NCBI RefSeq assembly: GCF_018736085.1
Contig: NZ_CP076134.1
Coordinates: 5,280,501-5,344,500, forward strand
Reading direction: 5' to 3'
DNA from: Bradyrhizobium sediminis
Lineage (GTDB): Bacteria; Pseudomonadota; Alphaproteobacteria; Rhizobiales; Xanthobacteraceae
Length of the DNA stretch: 64,000 nt
This document shows, piece after piece, positions 1 to 11,300 of this stretch. The notes beneath the pieces were generated by a model. It did no database searches, was not told the origin of the DNA, and was given only the letters and a program-made list of their open reading frames with translations. Position 1 is the first letter of the stretch; every line of letters begins with the position of its first letter. Position numbers and translations under genes: made by a program.

Positions 1-1382
1 ATCGGTTCGAGGATGCCAACATCCGGTTTCCGTCAGGCACGCAATATTCCTCGACCCTGGATTTCCAGTCGATCCGCGTCGGCCTCAACCGCAAGATCGA
101 CTGGCCGGGATCGCCCCATTTCTCGCCGAAGACGTCGCTGAGCGATCCGGAATCCGATCGGTGGGAAATCCACGGTCAGACGACTTATCTGCCGCAAGGC
201 TATCCGCGCTTTCGCGCGCCCTATACCGGAACCAACAGTTTTACGCCGGCGCCTCAGGCGCAGGCGACCTGGAGCAATGGTCTGTATCTGAACGCCCGGC
301 TGTGGGAAGGCGGCGAGGTCTATTACAACCCCGAACTGCTGCAGGGCTTCGGCTTGAACAACACCGTCGGCGCCGCGGGCTTTCCCAACGGCGAAGCGCA
401 AAAATCCAATTTCCCCTACCCGCATTACAACACCTCGCGGCTGTTCCTGCGCCAGACGTTTGGCTTTGGCGGCGAGCAGGAGGAACTGGCGAGCGCACCC
501 GGCCAGCTCGCCGGCAAGGTCGATGTTTCGCGGCTGACGCTGCAGGCCGGCAAGTTCGCGGTCCTGGATGTCTTCGACGGCAACTCCTACGCCAAGGATA
601 CCCGCAAGGACTTCATGAACTGGTCGATGTGGGCGCCCGGCGCGTTCGATTATTCGGCCGACAAGGTCGGGCTGACCTACGGCGCCACCGCGGAGTTGAA
701 TCAGAAGCAATGGGCGCTGCGCGCAGGCTATTTCCTGATGCAGTCGGTATCCAACGCCAACAGCTTCGACACCAAAGTGTTCGAGCGCGGAACCTATGCG
801 ATCGAACTGGAGACGCGCTATTCGCTGTTTTCGCAGCCAGGAAAACTGCGCACCATCGCCTGGTTCAACAGCGCCAATTCCGGCAGCTACCGCGAGACCT
901 TGAACAATCCGGCGTTCGATCTCGACATCGCGCAGACCCGCAGGGGCCGCATCAAATACGGCTACGTCGTCAGCATGGAACAGGCCTTGAACGACCAGGT
1001 CGGATTGTTCGGGCGCTGGAGTTGGAACGACGGCAAGACCGAGATCATGGCGTTCACCGATATCGATGCCTCGCTGTCGCTCGGCCTTTCGATCAAGGGC
1101 GCCAAATGGGGCCGGCCCGATGACGTGATCGGGATCGGCGGCGCCATCAACGCGCTGTCCCGGGATCACCGCGATTTCATCGCCGCCGGCGGGCTCGGCG
1201 TGCTGATCGGCGACGGCGCGCTCAACTACCGGCGCGAGCGTATCCTCGAAACCTACTACGCCTACGCGCTCAACAAACAGCTCACGCTGACCGCCGACTA
1301 CCAGCTCATCACCAACCCCGCCTATAATGCCGACCGCGGGCCGGTCCACATCTTCTCGGGTCGCTTCCACGGCGAGTTCTGA
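1..1382 (+). CDS. Carbohydrate-selective porin, OprB family (5' end outside window)
   Basis: The reading frame is open from the left edge (first full codon at base 3) to a TGA at 1380-1382, giving 459 visible residues. The protein is rich in aromatic and glycine residues in alternating strands, with stretches such as GLNNTVGAAGFPNG and YNTSRLFLRQTFGFGGEQ followed by GRWSWNDGKTE. These are typical of the C-terminal two-thirds of OprB-type outer-membrane porins that pass sugars and other small solutes. It ends in a short beta-strand with a terminal Phe (FHGEF), as expected for an outer-membrane beta barrel. The N-terminus and signal peptide are missing, so substrate and full length cannot be judged. 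Confidence 0.8.
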   Translation, partial: RFEDANIRFPSGTQYSSTLDFQSIRVGLNRKIDWPGSPHFSPKTSLSDPESDRWEIHGQTTYLPQGYPRFRAPYTGTNSFTPAPQAQATWSNGLYLNARLWEGGEVYYNPELLQGFGLNNTVGAAGFPNGEAQKSNFPYPHYNTSRLFLRQTFGFGGEQEELASAPGQLAGKVDVSRLTLQAGKFAVLDVFDGNSYAKDTRKDFMNWSMWAPGAFDYSADKVGLTYGATAELNQKQWALRAGYFLMQSVSNANSFDTKVFERGTYAIELETRYSLFSQPGKLRTIAWFNSANSGSYRETLNNPAFDLDIAQTRRGRIKYGYVVSMEQALNDQVGLFGRWSWNDGKTEIMAFTDIDASLSLGLSIKGAKWGRPDDVIGIGGAINALSRDHRDFIAAGGLGVLIGDGALNYRRERILETYYAYALNKQLTLTADYQLITNPAYNADRGPVHIFSGRFHGEF

Positions 1383-1394
1383 GGCCAGTTTACT

Positions 1395-1491
1395 CGTCAT
1401 TCCGGGGCGCTTGCGAAGCAATCGAACCCGGAATCCAGAAGTTGTCAGCACGAGATTCCGGGTTCGCGCCGACGCGCGCCCCGGAATGACG
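1395..1491. repeat. Intergenic palindromic repeat, family C (copy 1)
   Basis: The two ends are inverted copies (CGTCATTCCGGGGCGC and GCGCCCCGGAATGACG), with a second inner pair AACCCGGAAT / ATTCCGGGTT. It lies between convergent genes. A second copy is at 44148-44250. Confidence 0.75.
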
Positions 1492-1507
1492 GCGCTCAGC
1501 GCCGCCT

Positions 1508-3139
1508 CTACCCCGCCGGCGCAAAGGATTCCGCCCGCGCCACGGCCCAGGCGTTGCGGAAGCGCGGATCGCTGGTGCCGTCGATCAACTCGCCCGGGCG
1601 AAGCGACGGATAAAGTTGCGCGAATGACAGTACCTCGGTGGCGGACGATCGCTTCGAGAAATGGATCGGCCGCAAATCCCTTGGATGTTCGAGACCCGCG
1701 GCGGCAAGCAGCTCCGCCAGCGCATGCAGCGTCGCATGATGATAATTGTACACCCGCTCGATCTTGTGCGGCACCACCAGCGCGCGGTTGCGCGTGGGAT
1801 CCTGGGTGGCAACGCCGGTCGGACAGCGGTCGGTATGACAGCTCAGCGACTGGATGCAGCCCAGCGAGAACATGAAGCCGCGCGCCGAATTGCACCAGTC
1901 GGCGCCGATCGCCATGGCGCGCGCCATGTCGAAGGCGGTGGCGATCTTGCCGGAGGCGCCGATCCTGATGCGGTCGCGCGCGTTGATGCCGATCAGCGCG
2001 TTATGGACGAAGTTGACGCCCTCGCGCATCGGCGTACCCAGATGATCCATGAATTCCAGCGGTGCTGCGCCGGTGCCGCCTTCATTGCCGTCAACCACGA
2101 TGAAGTCGGGATAAATTCCGGACTGCAGCATCGCCTTGCAGATCGCGAGGAATTCCCAGGGATGGCCGATGCACAACTTGAATCCGGCCGGCTTGCCGCC
2201 GGACAGCCGGCGCATCTCGGCGATGAACGCCATCATCTGAAGCGGCGTCGAAAACGCACGGTGCGACGCCGGCGAGACGCAATCCTCGTCCATCGCCACG
2301 CCCCGGATCTTGGAAATCTCCTCCGAGACCTTGGCCGCCGGCAGCACGCCGCCATGCCCGGGCTTGGCGCCCTGGCTGATCTTGAGTTCGACCATCTTGA
2401 TCTGGTCTTCGCCCGCGACGCTGGCGAATAATTCGGGGTTGAAACTGCCGTCGCGGTTGCGGCAACCGAAATAGCCTGAGCCGATCTCCCAGATGATGTC
2501 GCCGCCATTTTCGCGGTGATAGGGACTGACGCCGCCCTCGCCGGTATCGTGGGCGAAGCCGCCCTTCTTGGCCCCGGCATTCAGCGCGCGCACTGCGTTC
2601 GGGCTGAGCGCGCCGAAGCTCATCGCGGAAATATTGAAGACGGAAGCCGAATAGGGCTTGGCGCAATCGGGGCCGCCGATGGTGACACGGAATTTCTCGC
2701 TGGCATGGGTCTTGGGCGACATCGAATGATGCATCCATTCGTAGCCCTCGCGATAGACATCCTCCTGGGTGCCGAACGGCCGCTTGTCGAGCTCCATTTT
2801 GGCGCGCTGATAGACCACCGCGCGGGTGTCGCGGCTGAAGGGCATGCCGTCCTTCTCGCTCTCGAAGAAATACTGCCGCATCTCCGGCCTGATCTCTTCG
2901 AGCAGGAAGCGGATATGCGCCGAGATCGGATAATTGCGCAAAACCGCATGGTTCTTCTGCGTGAGATCGCGTAGGCCGAGCAAAGTGAGGGCGCCGAAAA
3001 TCAGGATCGGCACCATGATCAGTTCCCACACCTTGGTATTGGCATCCACGATCCCGATCGTGAGCAGCAAGGCCGTGACGACGGCGCAGATCGTCAGGAC
3101 GATGAAGCGCGGCGAGAACGGAAGCATCAGCGTTTCCAT
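1508..3139 (-). CDS. FMN-binding glutamate synthase family protein
   Basis: A 543-residue protein corresponding to the FMN-barrel central domain of the glutamate synthase large subunit, without the glutamine amidotransferase domain and without the C-terminal GXGXG domain. Two hydrophobic segments (about residues 10-32 and 38-56) suggest a membrane anchor. The FMN/substrate barrel shows GEGGVSPYH and GNEGGTGAAPLEF. The 3Fe-4S site follows the family pattern, with cysteines in SLGCIQSLSCHTDRCPTG near residues 423-440. Such stand-alone proteins are usually annotated as glutamate synthase-like, but their real electron donor and substrate are mostly unknown. The gene is transcribed alone; the upstream 415 bases hold only a decayed repeat. 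Confidence 0.85.
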   Translation of the reverse strand: METLMLPFSPRFIVLTICAVVTALLLTIGIVDANTKVWELIMVPILIFGALTLLGLRDLTQKNHAVLRNYPISAHIRFLLEEIRPEMRQYFFESEKDGMPFSRDTRAVVYQRAKMELDKRPFGTQEDVYREGYEWMHHSMSPKTHASEKFRVTIGGPDCAKPYSASVFNISAMSFGALSPNAVRALNAGAKKGGFAHDTGEGGVSPYHRENGGDIIWEIGSGYFGCRNRDGSFNPELFASVAGEDQIKMVELKISQGAKPGHGGVLPAAKVSEEISKIRGVAMDEDCVSPASHRAFSTPLQMMAFIAEMRRLSGGKPAGFKLCIGHPWEFLAICKAMLQSGIYPDFIVVDGNEGGTGAAPLEFMDHLGTPMREGVNFVHNALIGINARDRIRIGASGKIATAFDMARAMAIGADWCNSARGFMFSLGCIQSLSCHTDRCPTGVATQDPTRNRALVVPHKIERVYNYHHATLHALAELLAAAGLEHPRDLRPIHFSKRSSATEVLSFAQLYPSLRPGELIDGTSDPRFRNAWAVARAESFAPAG

Positions 3140-3554
3140 GGGACCCCTCGGGCAGATTGTGCCGATATCATTCTTGCCGGCCTTGAGCCTGATCCAACTC
3201 TCGAAATAATCCTGTACACGATATCCGGCGTTACAGGTTACGGATTTGACGGCAGATCGTTTCGCGGAAGGCTACCGAATCATCCGGCGGAGAAGCAATG
3301 CGACCCGATGCCGGCCGCGGCGCGCTCTTTCGCACTGCAACGTAACTGCAGGTTCGCATGGTGAAGGGACGAGCGGAGCTGCGTGGCCCAGGGCGAAGCG
3401 CGATCCGGGACACGCCGGCAGATCGCGAAGAAGATCCCCGGATTTCGCTTCGCTTCATGCGCCGGGCGCCGACCCCAGCCTTGGCAGCAATGCATGCATC
3501 GGTGGTTGGGTCCCCAATCGCGGTCGCGGGCTCGCTTGCCCGGGACGACGGGGG
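3140..3554. other. Non-coding stretch with a decayed palindromic repeat
   Basis: No convincing gene. The right half (about 3380-3551) contains pieces of the common repeats, including GATCCCCGGATTTCGCTTCG and a CCGGGACGACG end like that of family B. No promoter was assigned with confidence. Confidence 0.5.
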
Positions 3555-4328
3555 TCAGCGCTCGACGAACGCCTTCTCGATGACGAAATGGCCGGGCTCG
3601 CTGTGGCTGCCTTCGAGAAAGCCGCGTGTCTCGAACATCGTCCGCAGCTCTTCCAGCATGGCGGGGCTGCCGCACATCATGATGCGGTCGGTTTCGATGT
3701 CGAGCGGCGGCTGACCGATGTCGTTGAACAGCTGCTCCGAGGTGATCAGGTCGGTGATGCGGCCGCGGTTGCGGAACGGCTCGCGCGTCACGGTCGGATA
3801 ATACTGCAGCTTCTCGGTCAAGAGCGGTCCGAACAGTTCGTCGTCGCGCAGCTTCGCCACCAGCTCTTCGCCATAGGCGAGTTCGGAGACCTGCCGGCAA
3901 CCGTGCACCAGCACGATGCTCTCGAACCGGTCGTAGACGTCGGGATCCTTGATCAGGCTCGCGAACGGCGCCAGACCCGTTCCGGTCGACAGCAGCAGCA
4001 GCCGCTGGCCCGGGATCAGGTTGTCGGCGACCAGCGTGCCGGTCGCCTTGCGTCCGACCAGGATGGTGTCGCCTTCCCTGATCTTCTGGAGCTTGGAAGT
4101 CAGCGGCCCGTCGGCGACCTTGATCGAGAAGAATTCCAGCGATTCCTCGTGATTGGCGCTCGCCATGCTGTAGGCGCGCAGCAGCGGACGGCCATCAACC
4201 TCCAGGCCGATCATGGCGAATTGCCCGTTCTGGAATCGGAAGCCGGAATTGCGGGTGGCGGTGAAGCTGAAAAGCGTATCGGTCCAGTGCCGGACGGAAA
4301 GAACTTTCTCTCGATGGAATGCGCTCAT
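3555..4328 (-). CDS. fpr: Ferredoxin--NADP+ reductase
   Basis: A 257-residue flavoprotein of the bacterial Fpr type, which exchanges electrons between NADPH and ferredoxin or flavodoxin. Visible motifs are the FAD-binding RAYSMAS (about residues 50-56), the NADP-binding GTGLAPFASLIKDP (about 110-123), CGSPAM and the characteristic C-terminus HFVIEKAFVER. The ATG at 4328 (MSAFHREKV) is preferred over longer in-frame starts because family members begin at this point. Ferredoxin partners could include the FdxA at 61967-62305, though they are far apart. Confidence 0.92.
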   Translation of the reverse strand: MSAFHREKVLSVRHWTDTLFSFTATRNSGFRFQNGQFAMIGLEVDGRPLLRAYSMASANHEESLEFFSIKVADGPLTSKLQKIREGDTILVGRKATGTLVADNLIPGQRLLLLSTGTGLAPFASLIKDPDVYDRFESIVLVHGCRQVSELAYGEELVAKLRDDELFGPLLTEKLQYYPTVTREPFRNRGRITDLITSEQLFNDIGQPPLDIETDRIMMCGSPAMLEELRTMFETRGFLEGSHSEPGHFVIEKAFVER

Positions 4329-4632
4329 GTGTTTTCGTTTTTCCTGACGGCCTGACGTGGAACGAACGGGTTGTTCGGCCTCGAGAGAGGCCAAAAACCC
4401 CTGCAATGTCTGGTGATTTGGCGTTTCACCTACGCCAAAACGGGAGATAGTCAACCAGCCTTGAAGCGCAATTGCGCGCTCGGAATGGCAGTCGATTCAT
4501 CTTGAAAACCGGTTCAGAAAAATCTTCATCGCCTGAGCGGCGCATACGCAATTAACTTGCTGAAATACGTGCCGTTGCGGCAGGAAATTGCCCCGCGACC
4601 TCCGAAATTTCGTTAAAGATAAAGCACCAAAA
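4329..4632. other. Divergent intergenic region, fpr / ATP-grasp gene
   Basis: About 300 bases separating the divergent fpr and the ATP-grasp/Mur-ligase pair, so promoters for both should lie here. It is visibly more AT-rich than its surroundings near 4490-4630. No repeat or RNA was recognised. An alternative upstream TTG start for the ATP-grasp gene lies at 4588. Confidence 0.4.
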
Positions 4633-5667
4633 ATGGAATGCCAGATCGCCGGATATTGCATGCGCGACTTGAGGGATTTTCGAGCGGGAAAGCCGGGCTT
4701 CTATCCGGACCAGACGCTCTATGCCGCCTATGCCTGCGCCGAATTCGGCCTCGCGTTTGCGGATCTCGACGGCGGAACGGGGCTGGTGTTCAGCGTCAGT
4801 TCGTCGACCGGCCGCGTTCATTTCGGCGCCGGGCGCTGCTCATACTATCCGCAGAACAACGCCACCGCATCGACACTGGCGTCGGACAAATACTTCACCA
4901 GCCGGATTCTCGAACAGGCCGGCGTCGCGACGCTGGGCGGCGAATATTTCTTCCTTTGGGACCGCCACCGCGCCCATCGCCCCGCGGGGCATGAGCGCGA
5001 GGATGCGCTGGCGCATTTCCGGAAACTGGGTGGGTCGGCTTTCGTCAAACCCCTGACCGGTTCGCGCGGCGATTTCGCGCAGGCGGTGCATGACGAGGCC
5101 TCGCTGGTGCGATATCTCGGCGAGGTCGCGCCCTATTACGACGCGATCCTGATGCAGCCGGTCGTCGCAGGAACTGAATACAGGGTGTTCCTGCTCGACG
5201 ACGAGGTGCTGTTTGCGGCGCGCAAATATCCGCCCTCGCTGCTGGGCGACGGCGTCAGCCGCATCCGCGATCTCCTGACCGCGCACAATGACGGCTTGCG
5301 ATCGCGCGGCCTTTCGCCGGTTGCCCTGACCAGCGATCGCGGCACCGCGCTCGATGCCGTGCTGGCGAAGGACGAGCGCTGGGACATTCCCGGACGCATG
5401 AACCTGAGCGCGGGCGGCACGATGCGGATCGAACCGTTGCCTTCCGGACCCGCGCTGACGCTGGCGAAGAAGGCCGTGAGCGCGCTCGGACTGCGCGTCG
5501 CCGCCGTCGACCTGTTCACCGATATCGGCGGCGACCCGGGGGCGATGCGGGTGATCGAGGTCAACTCCAACCCGTCGATCCGGCTCTTGGAGCAATCGGA
5601 GCGCGGCGACCTGATCCTGAAAATCTGGCATCACACCTTTTCCGCGATGGGACTACTCGGTGTTTGA
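4633..5667 (+). CDS. ATP-grasp enzyme resembling the cyanophycin synthetase ligase domain
   Basis: A 344-residue protein (from the ATG at 4633; a TTG at 4588 would add 15 residues and ATG 4660 is also possible). It has an N-terminal region without clear matches, then an ATP-grasp fold: SDKYFTSR at 84-91, the ATP-binding lysine strand FVKPLTGSRG at 137-146, RVFLLDDEVLFAARKYPPS around 184-202, NLSAGGT at 257-263 and the metal-binding EVNSNPS at 309-315. RKYPP, NLSAGGT and the order of motifs are closest to cyanophycin synthetase (CphA) and glutathione-type ligases, which join an amino acid to a carboxylate using ATP. Its stop overlaps the start of a Mur-type ligase by 8 bases, so the two are co-translated and probably act together. 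The substrate is unknown. Confidence 0.75.
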   Translation: MECQIAGYCMRDLRDFRAGKPGFYPDQTLYAAYACAEFGLAFADLDGGTGLVFSVSSSTGRVHFGAGRCSYYPQNNATASTLASDKYFTSRILEQAGVATLGGEYFFLWDRHRAHRPAGHEREDALAHFRKLGGSAFVKPLTGSRGDFAQAVHDEASLVRYLGEVAPYYDAILMQPVVAGTEYRVFLLDDEVLFAARKYPPSLLGDGVSRIRDLLTAHNDGLRSRGLSPVALTSDRGTALDAVLAKDERWDIPGRMNLSAGGTMRIEPLPSGPALTLAKKAVSALGLRVAAVDLFTDIGGDPGAMRVIEVNSNPSIRLLEQSERGDLILKIWHHTFSAMGLLGV

Positions 5668-6976
5668 TCTCCCGAAATATGGCGATGGCGTCTGCCTGGC
5701 GCGGATGGCCGAGCTGCTCGAGGCACTGGCGATCGACCGCGAGCGGCTCGCACGCGTCTGCGTCGTCGTCACCGGGTCCAACGGCAAGGGCTCCACCGCG
5801 GCGCTTTGCGCCGGCATCGGCCGCGCCTATGGCCTGCGCACGGGCTTGTTCACCTCGCCGCACCTCTATCGTTTCAACGAGCGGGTTCAGGTCGATGGCG
5901 CTCCGATCGGCGACGGCGATCTGGCGCGGCTGAAACGGCGGATCGAGGCCGCGATCGCCGAGGTCTCACGCCGACGCGGCGAGCAATTCGGCGCCTTCGA
6001 AGCGATGTTTGCGCTGGCCTGCCTGCATTTTCAGGAGTGCGAATGCGAGTTTGCCGCCTTCGAGGCCGGCATCGGCGGGCGCTACGATCCGGTGCGTCTG
6101 ATCGGCGCGCTCGTCGCCTGCGTCACCTCGGTCGATTACGAGCACGTCGAACTGCTCGGCCATTCCCTTGAATTGATCGCCTCCGACAAGAGCGATGCCT
6201 GCGCCGCCGGCGGCACCATCGTTTACGGCGAGAATTGCCGGATGCTGCGGCCGCACCTGATCGAATACAACCGCAATCGCAACATTGCTTCGCTGTTCGT
6301 CCGCGAGCAGATCGGCATCGACAGCGAAGTCGCATCGGCGTCAGGGCAACGGTTCGATTATCAGTTCGGATATTTCGATTTTCGCCTCGTCGAAATCGGC
6401 TTGCTCGGCGCGTTTCAGATCGGTAACGCAGCCATCGCGACCACCCTGTTCCTGCTCTGGCTGCAACGCGCGCACCCCCGCAAGGCTCCCGACCGGATTG
6501 AAGCCGCCGTGCGATCCGGCCTTGGCGCGGTGCGCTGGCCCGGCCGCCTCGAAACGATCAAGCAACACCCGCTCACGGTGATCGACGTCGGCCATACCCC
6601 AGACGGCGTCAGGCAAGCGCTCGCCGGCCTCAAGGCGATCCACGGCGCGGACGGCTGGATTCTGGTCACCGGCGTTTCCCGCGACAAGAAGGCCGAGGAG
6701 ATCGCGGGCGCGCTGGCGCCATCCTTCGACACCATCGTCTGCACAGCAGCCCACCACAAGGGCGCGGACGCGGACCACATCGCAAGCGCGGTGCGCGCGG
6801 CCAATCCGCAGGCCGCCGTTCACATCGCCGCCACCATCGAGGACGCGGTCGGCATCGGCGAAAAACTCGCCGCCGCGCAAAATCGGCAGATCTACGTCGC
6901 CGGCGGGCTGTTCCTAGCGATCGAATACACGGTCGTCGCGCGAGGCGGCCGCGCGGAGGAACTGAAGTTCTTCTGA
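5660..6976 (+). CDS. Mur ligase family protein (FolC-like)
   Basis: A 438-residue protein starting with GTG inside the end of the ATP-grasp gene. It has the Mur/FolC nucleotide loop VTGSNGKGSTAAL (37-49), SPHLYRFNERVQVDG (66-80), EAGIGGRYDP (135-144) in place of the folylpolyglutamate synthase GGRLDATN box, SVDYEHVELLG with a conserved-position lysine in SDKSD (about 157-179), and a C-terminal domain with DVGHTPDGVRQAL (about 310-322). The family ligates an amino acid to an acyl phosphate made from ATP. Sequence layout resembles FolC, but several folate-site positions differ. Pairing with a CphA-like ATP-grasp protein, rather than accD or cell-wall genes, argues against simple folate synthesis. 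Confidence 0.75.
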   Translation: MFDLPKYGDGVCLARMAELLEALAIDRERLARVCVVVTGSNGKGSTAALCAGIGRAYGLRTGLFTSPHLYRFNERVQVDGAPIGDGDLARLKRRIEAAIAEVSRRRGEQFGAFEAMFALACLHFQECECEFAAFEAGIGGRYDPVRLIGALVACVTSVDYEHVELLGHSLELIASDKSDACAAGGTIVYGENCRMLRPHLIEYNRNRNIASLFVREQIGIDSEVASASGQRFDYQFGYFDFRLVEIGLLGAFQIGNAAIATTLFLLWLQRAHPRKAPDRIEAAVRSGLGAVRWPGRLETIKQHPLTVIDVGHTPDGVRQALAGLKAIHGADGWILVTGVSRDKKAEEIAGALAPSFDTIVCTAAHHKGADADHIASAVRAANPQAAVHIAATIEDAVGIGEKLAAAQNRQIYVAGGLFLAIEYTVVARGGRAEELKFF

Positions 6977-6991
6977 ACAGGGCATCAGCCT

Positions 6992-7077
6992 CGTCATTGC
7001 GAGGAGCGCAGCGACGAAGCAATCCAGCTTCCTTAGCGCAAGGAAAAATGGATTGCTTCGCTGCGCTCGCAATGACG
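6992..7077. repeat. Palindromic repeat, family A (copy 1)
   Basis: Inverted arms begin CGTCATTGCGAG and end CTCGCAATGACG, with inner GAAGCAATCCA / TGGATTGCTTC. It lies between a gene end and the next promoter. Other copies are at 26935-27018, 46036-46119 and 52628-52704. Confidence 0.85.
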
Positions 7078-7143
7078 GTGAGTTTGGTCTAGCGTCCGGC
7101 ACAACGCATCATGTGGGCAACCGCAGGTCAGGAAGGAAACGCC

Positions 7144-8145
<1,002 letters not shown>

Positions 8146-8162
8146 GCCGGACTCTATCAGTT

Positions 8163-8299
8163 GTCGTCCCGGCGCACGCCGGGACCCATACTCCGCGGCG
8201 GATGTGATGTGGAAAGCCGGCTGACATTCTGCGCAAAGGAGAGGACACGGCGTATGGGTCCCGGATCAGCGCTCGCTATGCTCGCTTGTCCGGGACGAC
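8163..8299. repeat. Palindromic repeat, family B (copy 1)
   Basis: Starts GTCGTCCCGGCGCACGCCGG and ends with CCGGGACGAC. It carries internal inverted GGGACCCATAC / TATGGGTCCC boxes. Further copies are at 18896-19027, 54497-54611 and 56027-56163, with fragments at about 3508-3551 and 22537-22562. Confidence 0.85.
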
Positions 8300-8333
8300 G
8301 GAGATCTTGAATGCCCGGGCATGACGAGCAAGC

Positions 8334-11300
8334 CTAATGCGTCCCGCGCGGCGTCGGCGCAACCGGCTGCGGCGCCGGCGCCTCGCTCTTCCGTCCCGCC
8401 AGCCAGTTCTCGAACCGCTGCACCACGACGAAGAAGGTCGGGACGAACAGCACGGCGAGGCAGGTCGAGGCGATCATGCCCGAGAACACGGTGATGCCGA
8501 TCGACTTGCGGGCGCTGGCGCCTGCGCCGGTCGCCAGCACCAGCGGCACCACGCCGAGGATGAAGGCGAACGAGGTCATCAGGATCGGGCGGAACCGGGC
8601 CCGCGCCGCCTCGATCGCGGATTCCATCAGCGGCTTGCGGTCGCGCACGTGCAGCTCCAGCGCCACTTCCACGATCAGGATGGCGTTTTTCGCCGACAGC
8701 GCGATCAGCAGGATGATTCCGATCTGGGTGTAGAGGTTGTTCTCGATCCGTAACGCCGTGAGCACCGACATCGGGCCGAGCAGCGACAGCGGCACGGCGA
8801 GGATCACCGAGATCGGCGCGTACCAGCTTTCATATTGCCCGGCCAGCACCAGGTAAACGAGCAGCAGGGCGAGGCCGAACGCGAAGTAGATCTGGCCGCC
8901 GACGACCTTCTCCTGATACGACATCGCCGTCCATTCATAGCCGGTCCCCGCCGGCAGGGTCTTGGCGGCGATCTCTTCCATCAGCGCCATCGACTGGCCG
9001 GAGCTGTAGCCGGTGGCCGGCAGGCCAATCACCGTCGCGGACGGATAGAGATTGTACAGGCTGATCAGCGAAGGGCCGACCGCCGGCGTGATCTTCGCCA
9101 CCGTGCCGAGCGGAATCATGTCGCCCTGGCTGTTGCGCACCATCAGCTTCTCGATATCCCGCGGCGTCAGGCGGAATTGCGCATCCGCCTGGGCGTAGAC
9201 CTGGAAGGTGCGCCCGAACTTGTTGAACTGGTTGACGTAGGTCGAACCCATATAGGAGGACAGGGTCGAGAAGATCTGGTCGGTGGTGACATGCAGGGTC
9301 TGCGTCTTGATCCGGTCCACCTCGACGTCGAACTGCGGCACCATCGAACGGAACGACGAACTGACGCGCTGCAGCGCGCTTTGCGTCTGCGCGTTGGAGA
9401 CGATCGCGCCGGCGATCGCCTGCAGCTTGCCGAAATCGGCATTGCCGTCACGCAGCTGGACCTGCATGGCGAAGCCCGCGGCGTTGCCGATGCCCTGTAT
9501 CGGCGGCGGCGGGATCACCAGAATCCGCGCCTCCTGGATCACGGACAGCTTCTCGTTCAAGCCGACGAACAGCGACCGCAGATCCTCGCCCGGGCCGCGC
9601 GCGCTCCATTCCTTCAGGACCAGGTAGGCGACGCCGGCATTGGCGAGGCTCGAGGAATTGTCGAGCGCCGATATGCCGGCGATGCCGATCACCTGTTCGA
9701 CGCCCGGCGACTTGCCGGCCAGCTCGCTGACCTGATGGAGCACGCGCTGGGTACGGTCGAGGGCGGCGCCATCGGGCAACTGCACCGCGACGAGCAGGTA
9801 GCCCTGATCCTCGGTCGGAATGAAACCCGTCGGCACCCGCGACAGGCCGTAACCGGCGATGCCGATCAGGATCAGCGCCGATATGACCGACAGATTGCTG
9901 TGCGCGACCAGGCGGCCGATCAGCCCGGCGTACCCCCTCTCAAGGCGGTCGTAGACGGCGTTGAAGCCGCGATAGAAGAAGTTGCGCTGTTCCGGCGGCA
10001 CCGGCCGGCGCAACCACAGCGCACATTGCGTTGGCTTCAACGTTGCGGCGTTGACGGCACTGAGCAGCGCGGTCGCGGCGATCACCAGCGCGAATTGCGC
10101 GTACATCCGTCCCGTCAGCCCCGGCAGGAACGCCGCCGGCAGGAACACCGAGATCAGCACCAGCGTGATGCCGACGATCGGCGCGAACAGCGCATCCATC
10201 GCCTTGATCGCCGCGTCATGGCCCGACATGCCCTGCTCGATATTGTGCGCGGCGCCCTCGACCACGACGATGGCGTCGTCCACCACGATGCCGATCGCGA
10301 GCACGATCGCAAACAGGGTCGAGATGTTGACGGTGAAGCCGAGCGCCGCCATCGCGGCGAAGGCGCCGATGATCGTCACCGGCACGGTGGTGGCAGGGAC
10401 CAGCATCGCCCGCCAGTCCTGCAGAAAGATCAGGATCACGATCAGGACCAGGAAGCCGGCCTCGATCAGGGTCTTGTAGACTTCCTTGATCGATTCCGAG
10501 ACGAATTTGGTGGTGTCGAACGGCGTGTCGTATTTGATGTCCTGCGGAAACCCCTTCGCCAGCGCCGCCATCTTGGCCTCGACCGCCTTCTCGACCTCGA
10601 GCGCATTGGCCCCCGGCGACTGGAATACGCCGATGCCGGTGGAGGGCTTGTTGTTGAGCGAGAATATCTGGCTGTAGGTCTGCGCGCCCAGTTCGACCCA
10701 GCCGACGTCGCGCACGCGGGTGACGTCGCCACTGCTGCCGGTCTTGACGATGATGTTCTCGAACTGGCTCTTGTCGTCGAGGCGTCCGTTGACGTTGAGC
10801 GTGTACTGGAACGCCTGCCCGGCCGGCGTCGGCGGCGCGCCGACCTGGCCCGCGGTCACCTGCTGGCTCTGCTGCTGGATCGAGGAAATGACGTCCTGCG
10901 GCATCAGCCCGCGGACCTGCAGCTTGTTCGGGTCGAGCCAGACCCGCATCGAATACTGGCCGGCGCCGAACACCGTGACGTTGCCCACGCCCGGCAGTCG
11001 CGACAGTTCGTCCCGGATGTTGATGGTGGCGTAATTGGAGAGGAAAAGGCTGTCATAGGTCGCGTTCGGCGAAGTCAGCGTCACGAACAGCAGGATCGCC
11101 GTCGACCTCTTCTGCACGGTGACGCCCTGGTTCTGGACCGACTGCGGCAGTTGCGACAGCGCGCTCGACACCCGGTTCTGTACCAGCACCTGCGCAAAAT
11201 TGAGATCGGTGCCGATCTTGAACGTCACCGTCAGCGAGTAGGTGCCGTCGGCGCCGCTGTAGGACTGCATGTAAAGCATGTCCTCGACGCCGTTGACCTG

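Noticed and set aside
33..1895. Very long open frame on the minus strand across the porin and the next gene end
   Set aside because: It runs opposite to the clearly porin-like frame and its translation has no recognisable domain; long antisense frames are common in DNA this GC-rich.
5660..6976. Straight assignment as FolC (dihydrofolate synthase/folylpolyglutamate synthase)
   Set aside because: Key folate-box residues differ and the partner is a CphA-like ATP-grasp gene, so only family-level naming is justified.
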